Made by a program: the position numbers and the translations under genes. A stretch of DNA of 64,000 nt from Chlorobium ferrooxidans DSM 13031 (GTDB taxonomy: Bacteria; Bacteroidota; Chlorobiia; Chlorobiales; Chlorobiaceae), in contig NZ_AASE01000005.1 of the NCBI RefSeq assembly GCF_000168715.1, positions 64,969-128,968 of the forward strand, read 5' to 3'. The stretch's first letter is position 1; every line of letters begins with the position of its first letter. The notes under the pieces are model-generated. The model had not been told where the DNA came from. It saw nothing but the letters and a program-made list of their open reading frames with translations, and did not search any database. Of this stretch, positions 44,259 to 56,500 are shown piece by piece.

Positions 44259-44273
44259 GTCTCAAGTTGAGAC
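44259..44273. promoter_or_regulatory. Palindromic operator or upstream activator site C (perfect copy)
   Basis: GTCTCAAGTTGAGAC is a perfect palindrome with 7-bp arms around a central G, 103 bp upstream of the -24/-12 promoter. A lone half-site GTCTCAT lies at 44229. Confidence 0.75.
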
Positions 44274-44376
44274 ACTTTTTCGTGTTCTTCGGGTTTTTTT
44301 AAAAAGCGCATTGTTTTATGCGTATAATATGGTCGATTAATTGCGGATAGTGAGTCGTTTCTGTTATTGTGCTCAT

Positions 44377-44392
44377 TGGTACAGTATTTGCA
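44377..44392 (+). promoter_or_regulatory. Sigma-54 (-24/-12) promoter C, for giant 3
   Basis: TGGTACAGTATTTGCA has GG and GC 10 bp apart and ends in TTTGCA, like promoters A and B. Transcription should begin near 44403, leaving a leader of about 150 nt. Confidence 0.78.
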
Positions 44393-44552
44393 GTGTAAAT
44401 ATGGTCATAAATGATCCGGTTTTACGGGTTAAATCGGGGAGTATGAGTGATGAGGTTTTTTTGCTCATGAACTCAAAGATCATGTTCTCAAGCATATCGA
44501 ATTCATAGTTAAATGCATGTTTTTATAGGATGACTGGCGATCATTACCGCAC

Positions 44553-47500
44553 GTGAACAGGATTTTTAATATCATCTGGTCGAAATCGAAGGAGCGGTGG
44601 ATAGTCGTTTCCGAGAAGGTCAAGACCAATGGCGGTGTACCCAAATCAAGGCTCAAAAGCCTTGCGGTTCTGCTCGCGCTGTTTGCATCCGGAGAGCGGG
44701 CCTATGCCCTTGATCCCGGAGCGCTGCCGTCCGGCGGTGTGATCACCTCCGGAGGCGGAAGCATTACCACCAGCGGTACTCAGTTGACCGTGAACCAGTC
44801 AACACCGCAGATGATTGCCAACTGGCAGAGCTTCAATATCGGAGCCAATGCCGGAGTGCGTTTTAACCAGCCTAACAGTTCATCGGCAGCTCTTAACCGG
44901 ATAACCGACCAGAACCCTACGCAGATCATGGGTTCGCTCTCGGCCAACGGCCGGGTATTCCTCCTTAACCCCTCGGGCATCATCTTTGGCACTACAGCGC
45001 GTGTAGATGTCGGCGGTCTGGTGGCATCGTCGCTCAATATGCTTGACAGCGACTTCATTGCCGGCAGAAACAAATTCAGCAACAGCGGCGCAGCCGGAGC
45101 AATACTCAATCAGGGCGCTCTTACGGCTATGCCGGGTGGAGTGGTGGCGCTGATTGCCCCCAAGGTAACCAACGAGGGCACTATTACGGCTCCTGGCGGA
45201 AGCGTGGCGCTGGCCGCTGGCAATCAGGTCTCCCTTGATTTCCAGGGGGACGGGCTTATCACTCTTACGGTGGATGAAGGAGCTGTTGACGCTCTGGCCG
45301 AGAACAAGGGAGTGATCAGGGGTGATGGCGGCATGGTGATCATGACGGCAAAAGCAGCAAATACGTTGGCCCGTTCAGTCGTCAACAACAGCGGAATCAT
45401 TGAGGCCCGGAGCCTGCAGGCGAAAGATGGCCGGATCATCCTTGATGCTGATGGAGGCATGACGACGGTCGCCGGCAGGGTTGATGCATCCTCCACTGAC
45501 GGAAAGGGCGGTTCGGTTATAGCCACGGGTGACCGTGTTCTGGTGAAGGATGGCGCACACCTTACCGCTTCGGGCGCAACCGGAGGAGGAGAGGTGCTGG
45601 TTGGCGGAAGCTGGCAGAACAGTGACCCGTCGGTTCGTCAGGCGACCGGAACCATCGTTGAAGAGGGAGCCCTGCTTGAAGCGAGTGCCATCGATACCGG
45701 TAATGGGGGTACGGTTGTGGCATGGTCTGACGTGACCAACCCGAACTCCGTCACCCGTGCTTACGGCACCTTTGAAGCGAAGGGCGGAGCCAGCAGTGGT
45801 GACGGCGGAAGAATCGAGACTTCCGGTCACTGGCTTGATACCGCAGGTTCAAGGGGCGGAGCAGCTGCGATCAGTGGATCCGCCGGACTTTGGCTCTTCG
45901 ATCCATATGACGTAACCATTACAACTGCGAGTGCGAACGGCACATGGGGCGGCGCCAATCCTGATATCTGGACTCCCGGGGCAACCGGTTCCACCATTCT
46001 CAATTCCGACATAACCGCCCGTCTTGATGCGGGAACCAATGTTACGGTGACCACAACCGGTGGTGGTGCTGAAGCCGGAAATATCACTGTCAGCAGCGCT
46101 ATCTTGACGGGTACGGCAGCAGGAACACGTACGCTGACGCTGACGGCAGACGGGAGTATAGCTGTAAATGCGGATATCGGTAATTCCTCCGGGACCCTTG
46201 ATTTTACGATGAACGCCAATGGCGGTTCTATCAGCGGAACCGGAGCTCTCAGCGGCACGGGCACCACCACCTTCAATGTCGGAAGCGGCACAGGCACCTA
46301 CAGCGGCATCATCAGCAAGACCACTCTTGTTAAGTCGGGAGCCGGGACGCTGACGCTGGGGGCAGTTAATACCTACACCGGAGCGACAACGATCAGCGGA
46401 GGCATACTTGCGCTTAATGCAACGGGCACCATCGCCTTGAGTTCCGGCGTTTCGAATGAGGGTGTGTTCACGATAGCCGCAGCCAAGACGATCGATTCGA
46501 TGACGGGATCGGGAAGCACAACTATCGGTGGAGCCTTTGCATTGACCATTGGTGACGTGAGCAACACCTCTTCAACCTATGCCGGAGCTATTTCCGGAAC
46601 GGGAGGCATTCTCACCAAAGCAGGCACCGGTACACTGACGCTCTCGGGTGCGAACTCCTACACAGGTGCGACCAATATCGGTGCTGGTGTGCTCAGGGCG
46701 TCAAACAACACAGCCTTGGGCACGACTGCCGGAGGTACGACGGTCTCCACCGGGGCCGCTCTCGAGCTTGCAGGTGGCATTACGATTGCAGCAGAAGCGC
46801 TCAGTCTCACCGGCACTGGCATTGCAGCAGGCGGTGCGCTCCGAAATATCAACGGAGATAACAGCTATGCCGGTGCGATCACTCTTGCAGGAAATACCCA
46901 GATAAGTTCCGACAGCGGGACGCTTACCCTTGATGTGGCTTCAGGTAATGGAATCACGGGAACAAACAGAACCCTGACAGTAGGCGCCGGTTCTGGCAAT
47001 GTAACGATAGCTGACCCGATCGTCACCGGTACCGGAGCCGTTACAAAAACAGGCACCGGTACCCTGACACTTTCGGGGGCTAATACCTATACGGGAGTGA
47101 CTACCGTCAGCGTCGGAACGCTCAAGCTTGGTGCTGCAGGAAGCGGAGCAAACACGCCGCTTGGCACAACAGGAGCGGCAACAACGGTTTCGAGTGGCGC
47201 AACCCTTGACCTGAACGGGTTTACTCTTGCTACAGCTGAAGCGCTGACACTCAATGGATTGGGGGTTGGAGGCATAGCGGGAGCCCTGGCCAACAGCTCC
47301 GGGACAGCGGCAACCTACAGCGGCCTTGTTACGCTCGGCAGTGCAAGCAGTATCGTTGCGCAGAACGGAAATATTGTACTCTCCAATACCGGTACGATAT
47401 CGGGAGCCACTTTCGCATTGACGCTTGGCGGCACCGCTACAGGCAGCTCTCTTGCCAGCATCATCGGCACCACTACAGGAACGCTGACCAAGGTGGACAG

Positions 47501-50500
47501 CGGAACATGGACGCTTACGGGTGCGAACACCTATACCGGAGCAACCACCATCAACGAAGGGGGAATCACCCTCAGCGGCGGTGGAACGGTAGCTAATTCT
47601 GCGTTTACCGTCAATACGGGAGGTCGTCTGACGCTTGATAATGCAGCAACGAATAACACCAATAGAATCAGCAATACCGCAGCGTTGACGCTCAATGGCG
47701 GAGAGTTTGTTTTTAACGGAACGAATATTGCAGCAACCAATGCCAGTGAATCGACCGGAGCCCTGACGCTCTCTTCCGGAGCATCGACCATCACGCTCAA
47801 TTCGGGCACAGGCGGTTCTACCACATTGACCTTTCCGAGTGTCGCCCGAACTGCCGGAGCAACCGTACTCTTTCGTGGAACAAATCTTGGTGCTACAGCC
47901 GGAGCCGGAGCGACCAATATCATGGTTACCACACCGGCAGGTCTTGGTCTTGTTGGCGGAAATACCAGCCAGGTTATCAAACCGGTCGTACCTTATGCGA
48001 CAGGCGATACCAATGCCGCGGGATCGGGAATGGGTTTTGTCACCTATAACATCAACCCGGCAAGCAACGCCGCCAACACCACCGGAATCAGGCCGCTTGA
48101 CCTGACCAATGAGTATGCGGTTGCGGCGGCGACCGGTGTTAATCTGAAGATCGCATCAAGTGCATCACCCAATGCGAGCTATACGATCAACTCCCTGCTT
48201 CTGACCGGAGGCTCAACCTATACGATCGGCTCATCCGCTCCGGCCAAAACCCTGACCATTTCATCGGGATCAATATTTTCCGCATCCGGAGCAGCCAACA
48301 CCATAACAGGTTTTACGACGCCTGATCTGCTTGCGTTCGGCGCCGTGGAGGCGAAAATCTTTACTGTTGGAAACCTTTCGCTGAGCACAGCGCAAGCAAC
48401 CGGTACAGCAGGTCTCACCAAGTCGGGAGCAGGCACCCTGACGCTTTTGAGTACGAATCAATATACAGGAACGACCACCATAGCAGATGGCACGCTTGCT
48501 TATGGCGTAACCAATGCTATCTCAACCGGAGCCGTGACGATTAACGGTATGGCGGCTGTACTTGATCTTGGCACATATAGCGACACTGTCGGAGCCGTTA
48601 CCCTTACAAACGGGACAATTACGGGTAGTTCCGGAGTGTTGAGCGGCTCCAGCTATGCGATCAACAACAGTTACGGCACCACGAATGTATCGGCTGTTCT
48701 CGGCGGAGCGGTAGCCCTGACCAAATCGGGTGCGGGTACACTGCTTTTGTCGGGTGCGAACACCTACACCGGCCTCACCACCATTGCTGCCGGCATACTG
48801 AAGCTTGGAGCTGCAGGTGATGCTACGAATACCCCGCTCGGCACCACCGGTGGTGCTACAAGCATAACCTCGGGTGCGGTACTCGATCTGAACGGTTTCA
48901 CACTGGGCACGTCAGAAGCATTGACGTTGAGAGGAACGGGTATCTCAAGCGGCGGGGCACTGATCAACAGCTCTGCGACCGCAGCAACCTACAGCGGCCT
49001 GCTCACACTCGGCAGTGCCAGCAGCATTGTTGCCAATTACGGCGATATCGTTATCACCAATGCGGGTACGATAACGGGTGCAACCTTCGGACTTACACTT
49101 GGCGGTACCAATACCGGAAGCTCTCTTGCCAGCATTATCGGCACTACTACCGGTACATTGATCAAGATCGGTACCGGAACATGGACGATTTCGGGCAACA
49201 GTACCTATACCGGTCTAACTACGGTAAGTGCCGGAACCCTGAAGCTCGGAGCTGCGGGTACGGCAACGAATACTCCGCTGGGAACGACAGGTGGTACGAC
49301 CAGCATTATCGCTGGCGCAACCCTTGACCTGAACGGGTTCACGCTTGGTGCGGCAGAAGCATTGACGCTGAGAGGAACGGGTGTCGGTGGAGCGGGAGCG
49401 CTGACCAACAGCTCAGCGTCAGCAGCGACCTACAGTGGTCTCATCACCCTTGCTGCTGCCAGCAGCATTGTCTCAAACAGTGGTGATATCATTCTCTCCA
49501 ATGCCGGCACCATTACGGGAAATACCTTCGGCTTGACGCTTGACGGTACCGCGACCGGAAGCTCTCTTGCCAGCATCATCGGCACAACTACCGGTACATT
49601 GACCAAGATCGGTACCGGAACATGGACGATTTCTGGCAACAGTACCTATACCGGTCTAACCACGGTGAGTGCCGGAACCCTGAAGCTCGGAGCTGCAGGA
49701 AGCGGAGCAAACACGCCGCTTGGTACCACAGGAGGTGCAACAACGGTTTCGAGTGGCGCAACCCTCGACCTGAACGGCTTTTCGCTCGCTACAGCAGAAG
49801 CGCTTACTCTCAATGGATTGGGTGTCGGTAATACCGCAGGAGCCCTGACCAACAGCTCCGTGACAGCGGCGACCTACAGCGGTCTTATCACGCTCGGGAG
49901 TGCAAGCAGTATCGATGCGCAGAACGGAAATATTGTACTCTCCAATACCGGCACAATATCGGGAGCAACCTTCGGCTTGACGCTTGGCGGCACCGCAACA
50001 GGCAGCTCTATTGCAAGCATAATCGGCAACACGACAGGAACGCTGACCAAGGTGGAGAGCGGAACATGGACGCTCTCGGGATTGAACACCTATACCGGAT
50101 TAACCACGGTGAGTGGTGGTACACTGGCTTATGGCGTAACCGATGCTCTTTCGAGTGGAGCAGTGACTGTTAACAGCGGTGGTACCTTGAGTCTCGGTGC
50201 TTTTTCCGATACTGTAGGGGCAGTAACGCTGACAGACGGAAGTATAACCGGTTCGACAGGTGTGTTGACCGGAACCAGTTACTCGGTCTCCAACGGTACG
50301 ATCAGTGCGATTCTGGCAGGAGCTGTTTCCTTGACCAAGACAACAGCAGGCACGGTGACGCTCTCTGGCGCGAACACCTATACCGGCCTTACCACCGTAA
50401 GTGCCGGAACCCTGAAGCTTGGAGCTGCGGGTGGAGCAACGAACACTCCGCTCGGTACTATAGGAGGAGCTACAACGGTTTCGAGTGGCGCAACCCTCGA

Positions 50501-53500
50501 CCTGAACGGGTTCACGCTCGGTACAGCCGAAGCACTGACGATCAATGGATTGGGTGTTAATAATACCGCAGGAGCGCTCACTAACAGCTCAGCTTCAGCG
50601 GTGACCTATAGCGGTCTCATTACCCTCGGCAGTGCCAGCACTATTGTTGCGAACAGTGGTGATATCATTCTCTCCAATGCAGGTACGATTACGGGAAATA
50701 CCTTCGGCTTGACGCTTGACGGTACAGCGACAGGAAGCTCTCTTGCCAGTATCCTTGGCACCACTACCGGTACGCTGACCAAGATCGGTTCCGGAACATG
50801 GACTATCTCCGGAAGCAGTACCTATACCGGTCTGACCACCGTAAGTGAAGGAACCCTGAAGCTCGGAGCTGCGGGCGGAGCAACAAACACTCCGCTCGGT
50901 ACTACAGGAGGCGCAACAACAGTTTCGAGTGGCGCAACCCTTGACCTGAACGGGTTCACGCTTGGAACAGCTGAAGCGCTGACGCTCAACGGTCTGGGTG
51001 TCGGAGGCACAGCGGGAGCGCTGACCAACAGCTCAGCGTCAGCGGCGACCTACAGCGGTCTCATCACCCTTGGCAGTGCCAGCAGTATCGTTGCGAACAA
51101 CGGCAATCTTATCCTCTCCAATGCAGGTACGATAACAGGTGCGACCTTCGGATTGACCCTTGGAGGCAGCAATACAGGTAGCTCTCTTGCCAGTATCCTT
51201 GGCACCACAAGCGGGACACTGACCAAGGAAGGTACAGGCACCTGGACACTTGGTGGAGTTAATACCTACACCGGTCTGACAACGATCAGCGGCGGTACGC
51301 TGGCACTCAATGCGACAGGAACCATAGCCCTGAGCTCCGGAGTGTCGAACGGAGGGCTGTTCACCATTGCCGCAGCCAAGACGATCGATTCGATGACGGG
51401 ATCGGGGGGGACGACTATCGGTGGAGCCTTTGCCCTGACTATTGGTGACGTGAGCAATACCTCTTCAACCTACGACGGAGTGATTACCGGAGCGGGAGGC
51501 ATGCTTGTGAAGGCGGGCACCGGCACACTGACGCTCACCGGAAGCAGTAGCTATACCGGTCTGACCACCGTAAGTGAAGGAACCCTGAAGCTCGGAGCTG
51601 CGGGCGGAGCAACGAACACCCCGCTTGGTACTACAGGAGGCGCAACAACAGTTTCGAGTGGCGCAACCCTTGACCTGAACGGGTTCACGCTTGGAACAGC
51701 TGAAGCGCTGACGATCAACGGTCTGGGTGTCGGAGGCACAGCGGGAGCGCTGACCAACAGCTCAGCGTCAGCAGCGACCTACAGCGGTCTCATCACCCTT
51801 GGCAGTGCCAGCAGTATCGTTGCGAACAACGGCAATCTTATCCTCTCCAATGCAGGTACGATAACAGGTGCGACCTTCGGATTGACCCTTGGAGGCAGCA
51901 ATACAGGTAGCTCTCTTGCCAGTATCCTTGGCACCACAAGCGGGACACTGACCAAGGAAGGTACAGGCACCTGGACACTTGGTGGAGTTAATACCTACAC
52001 CGGTCTGACAACGATCAGCGGCGGTACGCTGGCACTCAATGCGACAGGAACCATAGCCCTGAGCTCCGGAGTGTCGAACGGAGGGCTGTTCACCATTGCC
52101 GCAGCCAAGACGATCGATTCGATGACGGGATCGGGGGGGACGACTATCGGTGGAGCCTTTGCCCTGACTATTGGTGACGTGAGCAATACCTCTTCAACCT
52201 ACGACGGAGTGATTACCGGAGCGGGAGGCATGCTTGTGAAGGCGGGCACCGGCACACTGACGCTCACCGGAAGCAGTAGCTATACCGGTCTGACCACCGT
52301 AAGTGAAGGAACCCTGAAGCTCGGAGCTGCGGGCGGAGCAACGAACACCCCGCTTGGTACTACAGGAGGCGCAACAACAGTTTCGAGTGGCGCAACCCTT
52401 GACCTGAACGGGTTCACGCTTGGAACAGCTGAAGCGCTGACGATCAACGGTCTGGGTGTCGGAGGCACAGCGGGAGCGCTGACCAACAGCTCAGCGTCAG
52501 CAGCGACCTACAGCGGTCTCATCACCCTTGGCAGTGCCAGCAGTATCGTTGCGAACAACGGCAATCTTATCCTCTCCAATGCAGGGACGATAACAGGTGC
52601 GACCTTCGGACTGACCCTTGGAGGCAGCAATACAGGCAGCTCTCTTGCCAGTATCCTTGGCACCACTACCGGTACGCTGACCAAGATCGGTACCGGAACA
52701 TGGACTATCTCCGGAAGCAGTAGCTATACCGGTCTGACCACCGTAAGTGAAGGAACCCTGAAGCTTGGAGCTGCGGGCGGAGCAACGAACACCCCGCTTG
52801 GTACTACAGGAGGCGCAACAACAGTTTCGAGTGGCGCAACCCTTGACCTGAACGGGTTCACGCTTGGAACAGCCGAAGCGCTGACGCTCAACGGTCTGGG
52901 TGTCGGAGGCACAGCGGGAGCGCTGACCAACAGCTCAGCGTCAGCAGCGACCTACAGCGGTCTCATCACCCTTGGCAGTGCCAGCAGTATCGTTGCGAAC
53001 AACGGCAATCTTATCCTCTCCAATGCAGGTACGATAACAGGTGCGACCTTCGGACTGACCCTTGGAGGCAGCAATACAGGCAGCTCTCTTGCCAGTATCC
53101 TTGGCACCACAAGCGGGTCACTGACCAAGGTAGGTACCGGAACCTGGACGATTTCTGGCAACAGTACCTATACCGGGCTAACCACCGTAAGTGAAGGAAC
53201 CCTGAAGCTTGGAGCTGCGGGCGGAGCAACGAACACCCCGCTTGGTACTACAGGAGGCGCAACAACGGTTTCGAGTGGCGCAACCCTTGACCTGAATGGG
53301 TTCACGCTTGGAACAGCCGAAGCGCTGACGCTCAACGGTCTGGGTGTCGGAGGCACAGCGGGAGCGCTGACCAACAGCTCCGTGACAGCGGCAACCTACA
53401 GCGGTCTCATTACCCTCGGCAGTGCCAGCGCTATTGTATCGAACAGCGGAACTTCGCTCTTGTTGAGTGGAGCTGTAAACGGAGGATTTTCATTAGCAGT

Positions 53501-56500
53501 AAGCGGTTCAGGCAGCGTCACTTTCGGCGGCGCGATTGGAAATTCAACGCCATTGGCATCATTCTCCGGTGATGCAGCTACAACACTCGCAATTAACGGT
53601 GGTTCGGTAACAACAACCGGATCACAGTCATACAGCGGTGCAACCACTTTCGGTGCTGGAGCAGGCACAATACTGACAACGACATCAAACGGTAGTATTA
53701 CTTCGACTGGAGTAAACGGAAAGGTGACCGCTACCGCTGGTTCGCTTTCGTTAGCGGCCAACGGCACAGGAGATATTGATTTCAGCAATGTTTTGAATGA
53801 CTTTTCCACCGTTACTGTTACAGATGCAGATACCGTTTCGCTCATTGATGCCAACGCGCTGACCCTCTCCGGTATCTCGGCATCCGGCACAATAGATGTA
53901 TCTACTGTGACCGGCAACTTAACGGTCTCTGGCAATCTTTCTGCCGGTGCAGGAAATATAACGCTGAATGCTGACAGCAACGCATCGCGCGGAGGTACGG
54001 GTACAGGCGGTAATATCACTTTTTCCGGTGCTCAGACCATTACGACAACCGGGTTAACCAAGCTTTATACCGGAAGTGTAGCAAGTAGCACATATAACAG
54101 TGGAGCATTGACAGCTCTTGTCTCTTCAGGCAATTTCCGCTACAATAGTGACGAATCAGCTGATGGTTTTACAACGGCACTTGGTGCTTCCGGTATATAT
54201 GCCATCTACCGCGAGCAACCTACGGTTACGATAACGGCTGAGGATAAATCCAAGACGTACGACACGTCAATTTATAGCGGCGGATATAGTGTTACGTCTA
54301 CGGGTTTCAAGAATAGTGACACCAATACCATTCTTACCGGTATAGTCTCATATAGCGGTACTTCCCAGGCAGCAGTAAATGCCGGGCCTTACGTGATTAC
54401 ACCGAGTGGACTTTCCAATGGATTAGGGTATAACCTGCAATTTGCCAACGGTACGCTTACGATTGACCCGAAGTCGGTAACGCTGAGTGGGGTGAAGACG
54501 TATAGCGGGACGACGGGTCTGAGTGGGTCGGTAACGATAGGCGGCCTGTTGAGCGGCCAGACGCTGGGCTATAGCGGCTCGACAGCCAGTGACGCGCATG
54601 TATCGACGACGAACAAGTATATCAGTGCGATAACGCTGCTTGACGGAACGGGTCTGGCGAGTAACTATGCGTTGCCGAGCCTGACGGGGTACAGCGCGGG
54701 AGTGAACAGCGTGACGATCAATGCGGCGACGCTGACGCCGACGGTGACGAACGCGGGCGTGACGAAGACGTACGACACGACGACGGATGCGCCAGGCGGG
54801 TTTACGGCGACGTACAGCTACAGCGGTCTGGTGAGCGGTGACACGTCAGCGACGTTGAGCAACAGTGGAAGCGCCTATAACAGTGCGAATGTCGTCGGAG
54901 CCAACAAGGTAACGGTAAGCGGTCTGTCGATAGGGAGCATAACGGGCACGAACAGTTCAGCGGCGAGTGACTACGTGCTGGACGCGACGAGCAAGGATGT
55001 GTCGGCGACAATAACGGCGAAGTCGGTAACGCTGAGTGGGGTGAAGACGTATAGCGGGACGACGGGTCTGAGTGGGTCGGTAACGATAGGCGGCCTGTTG
55101 AGCGGCCAGACGCTGGGCTATAGCGGCTCGACAGCCAGTGACGCGCATGTATCGACGACGAACAAGTATATCAGTGCGATAACGCTGCTTGACGGAACGG
55201 GTCTTGCGAGTAACTATGCGTTGCCGAGCCTGACGGGGTACAGCGCGGGAGTGAACAGCGTGACGATCAATGCGGCGACGCTGACGCCGACGGTGACGAA
55301 CGCGGGCGTGACGAAGACGTACGACACGACGACGGATGCGCCAGGCGGGTTTACGGCGACGTACAGCTACAGCGGTCTGGTGAGCGGTGACACGTCAGCG
55401 ACGTTGAGCAACAGTGGAAGCGCCTATAACAGTGCGAATGTCGTCGGAGCCAACAAGGTAACGGTAAGCGGTCTGTCGATAGGGAGCATAACGGGCACGA
55501 ACAGTTCAGCGGCGAGTGACTACGTGCTGGACGCGACGAGCAAGGATGTGTCGGCGACGATAACGGCGAAGTCGGTAACGCTGAGTGGGGTGAAGACGTA
55601 TAGCGGGACGACGGGTCTGAGTGGGTCGGTAACGATAGGCGGCCTGTTGAGCGGCCAGACGCTGGGCTATAGCGGCTCGACAGCCAGTGACGCGCATGTA
55701 TCGACGACGAACAAGTATATCAGTGCGATAACGCTGCTTGACGGAACGGGTCTGGCGAGTAACTATGCGTTGCCGAGCCTGACGGGGTACAGCGCGGGAG
55801 TGAACAGCGTGACGATCAATGCGGCGACGCTGACGCCGACGGTGACGAACGCGGGCGTGACGAAGACGTACGACACGACGACGGATGCGCCAGGCGGGTT
55901 TACGGCGACGTACAGCTACAGCGGTCTGGTGAGCGGTGACACGTCAGCGACGTTGAGCAACAGTGGAAGCGCCTATAACAGTGCGAATGTCGTCGGAGCC
56001 AACAAGGTAACGGTAAGCGGTCTGTCGATAGGGAGCATAACGGGCACGAACAGTTCAGCGGCGAGTGACTACGTGCTGGACGCGACGAGCAAGGATGTGT
56101 CGGCGACAATAACGGCGAAGTCGGTAACGCTGAGTGGGGTGAAGACGTATAGCGGGACGACGGGTCTGAGTGGGTCGGTAACGATAGGCGGCCTGTTGAG
56201 CGGCCAGACGCTGGGCTATAGCGGCTCGACAGCCAGTGACGCGCATGTATCGACGACGAACAAGTATATCAGTGCGATAACGCTGCTTGACGGAACGGGT
56301 CTTGCGAGTAACTATGCGTTGCCGAGCCTGACGGGGTACAGCGCGGGAGTGAACAGCGTGACGATCAATGCGGCGACGCTGACGCCGACGGTGACGAACG
56401 CGGGCGTGACGAAGACGTACGACACGACGACGGATGCGCCAGGCGGGTTTACGGCGACGTACAGCTACAGCGGTCTGGTGAGCGGTGACACGTCAGCGAC

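Larger units (their letters stand above)
43820..44552. other. 733-bp regulatory spacer before giant 3
   Basis: No gene is supported. The stretch is AT-rich. It holds a hairpin at 43889-43919, two phased ATGAGAC-like repeats (43972-43989), a lone GTCTCAT half-site (44229-44235), a perfect palindrome (44259-44273), a -24/-12 promoter (44377-44392), and a leader of about 150 nt. Confidence 0.8.
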
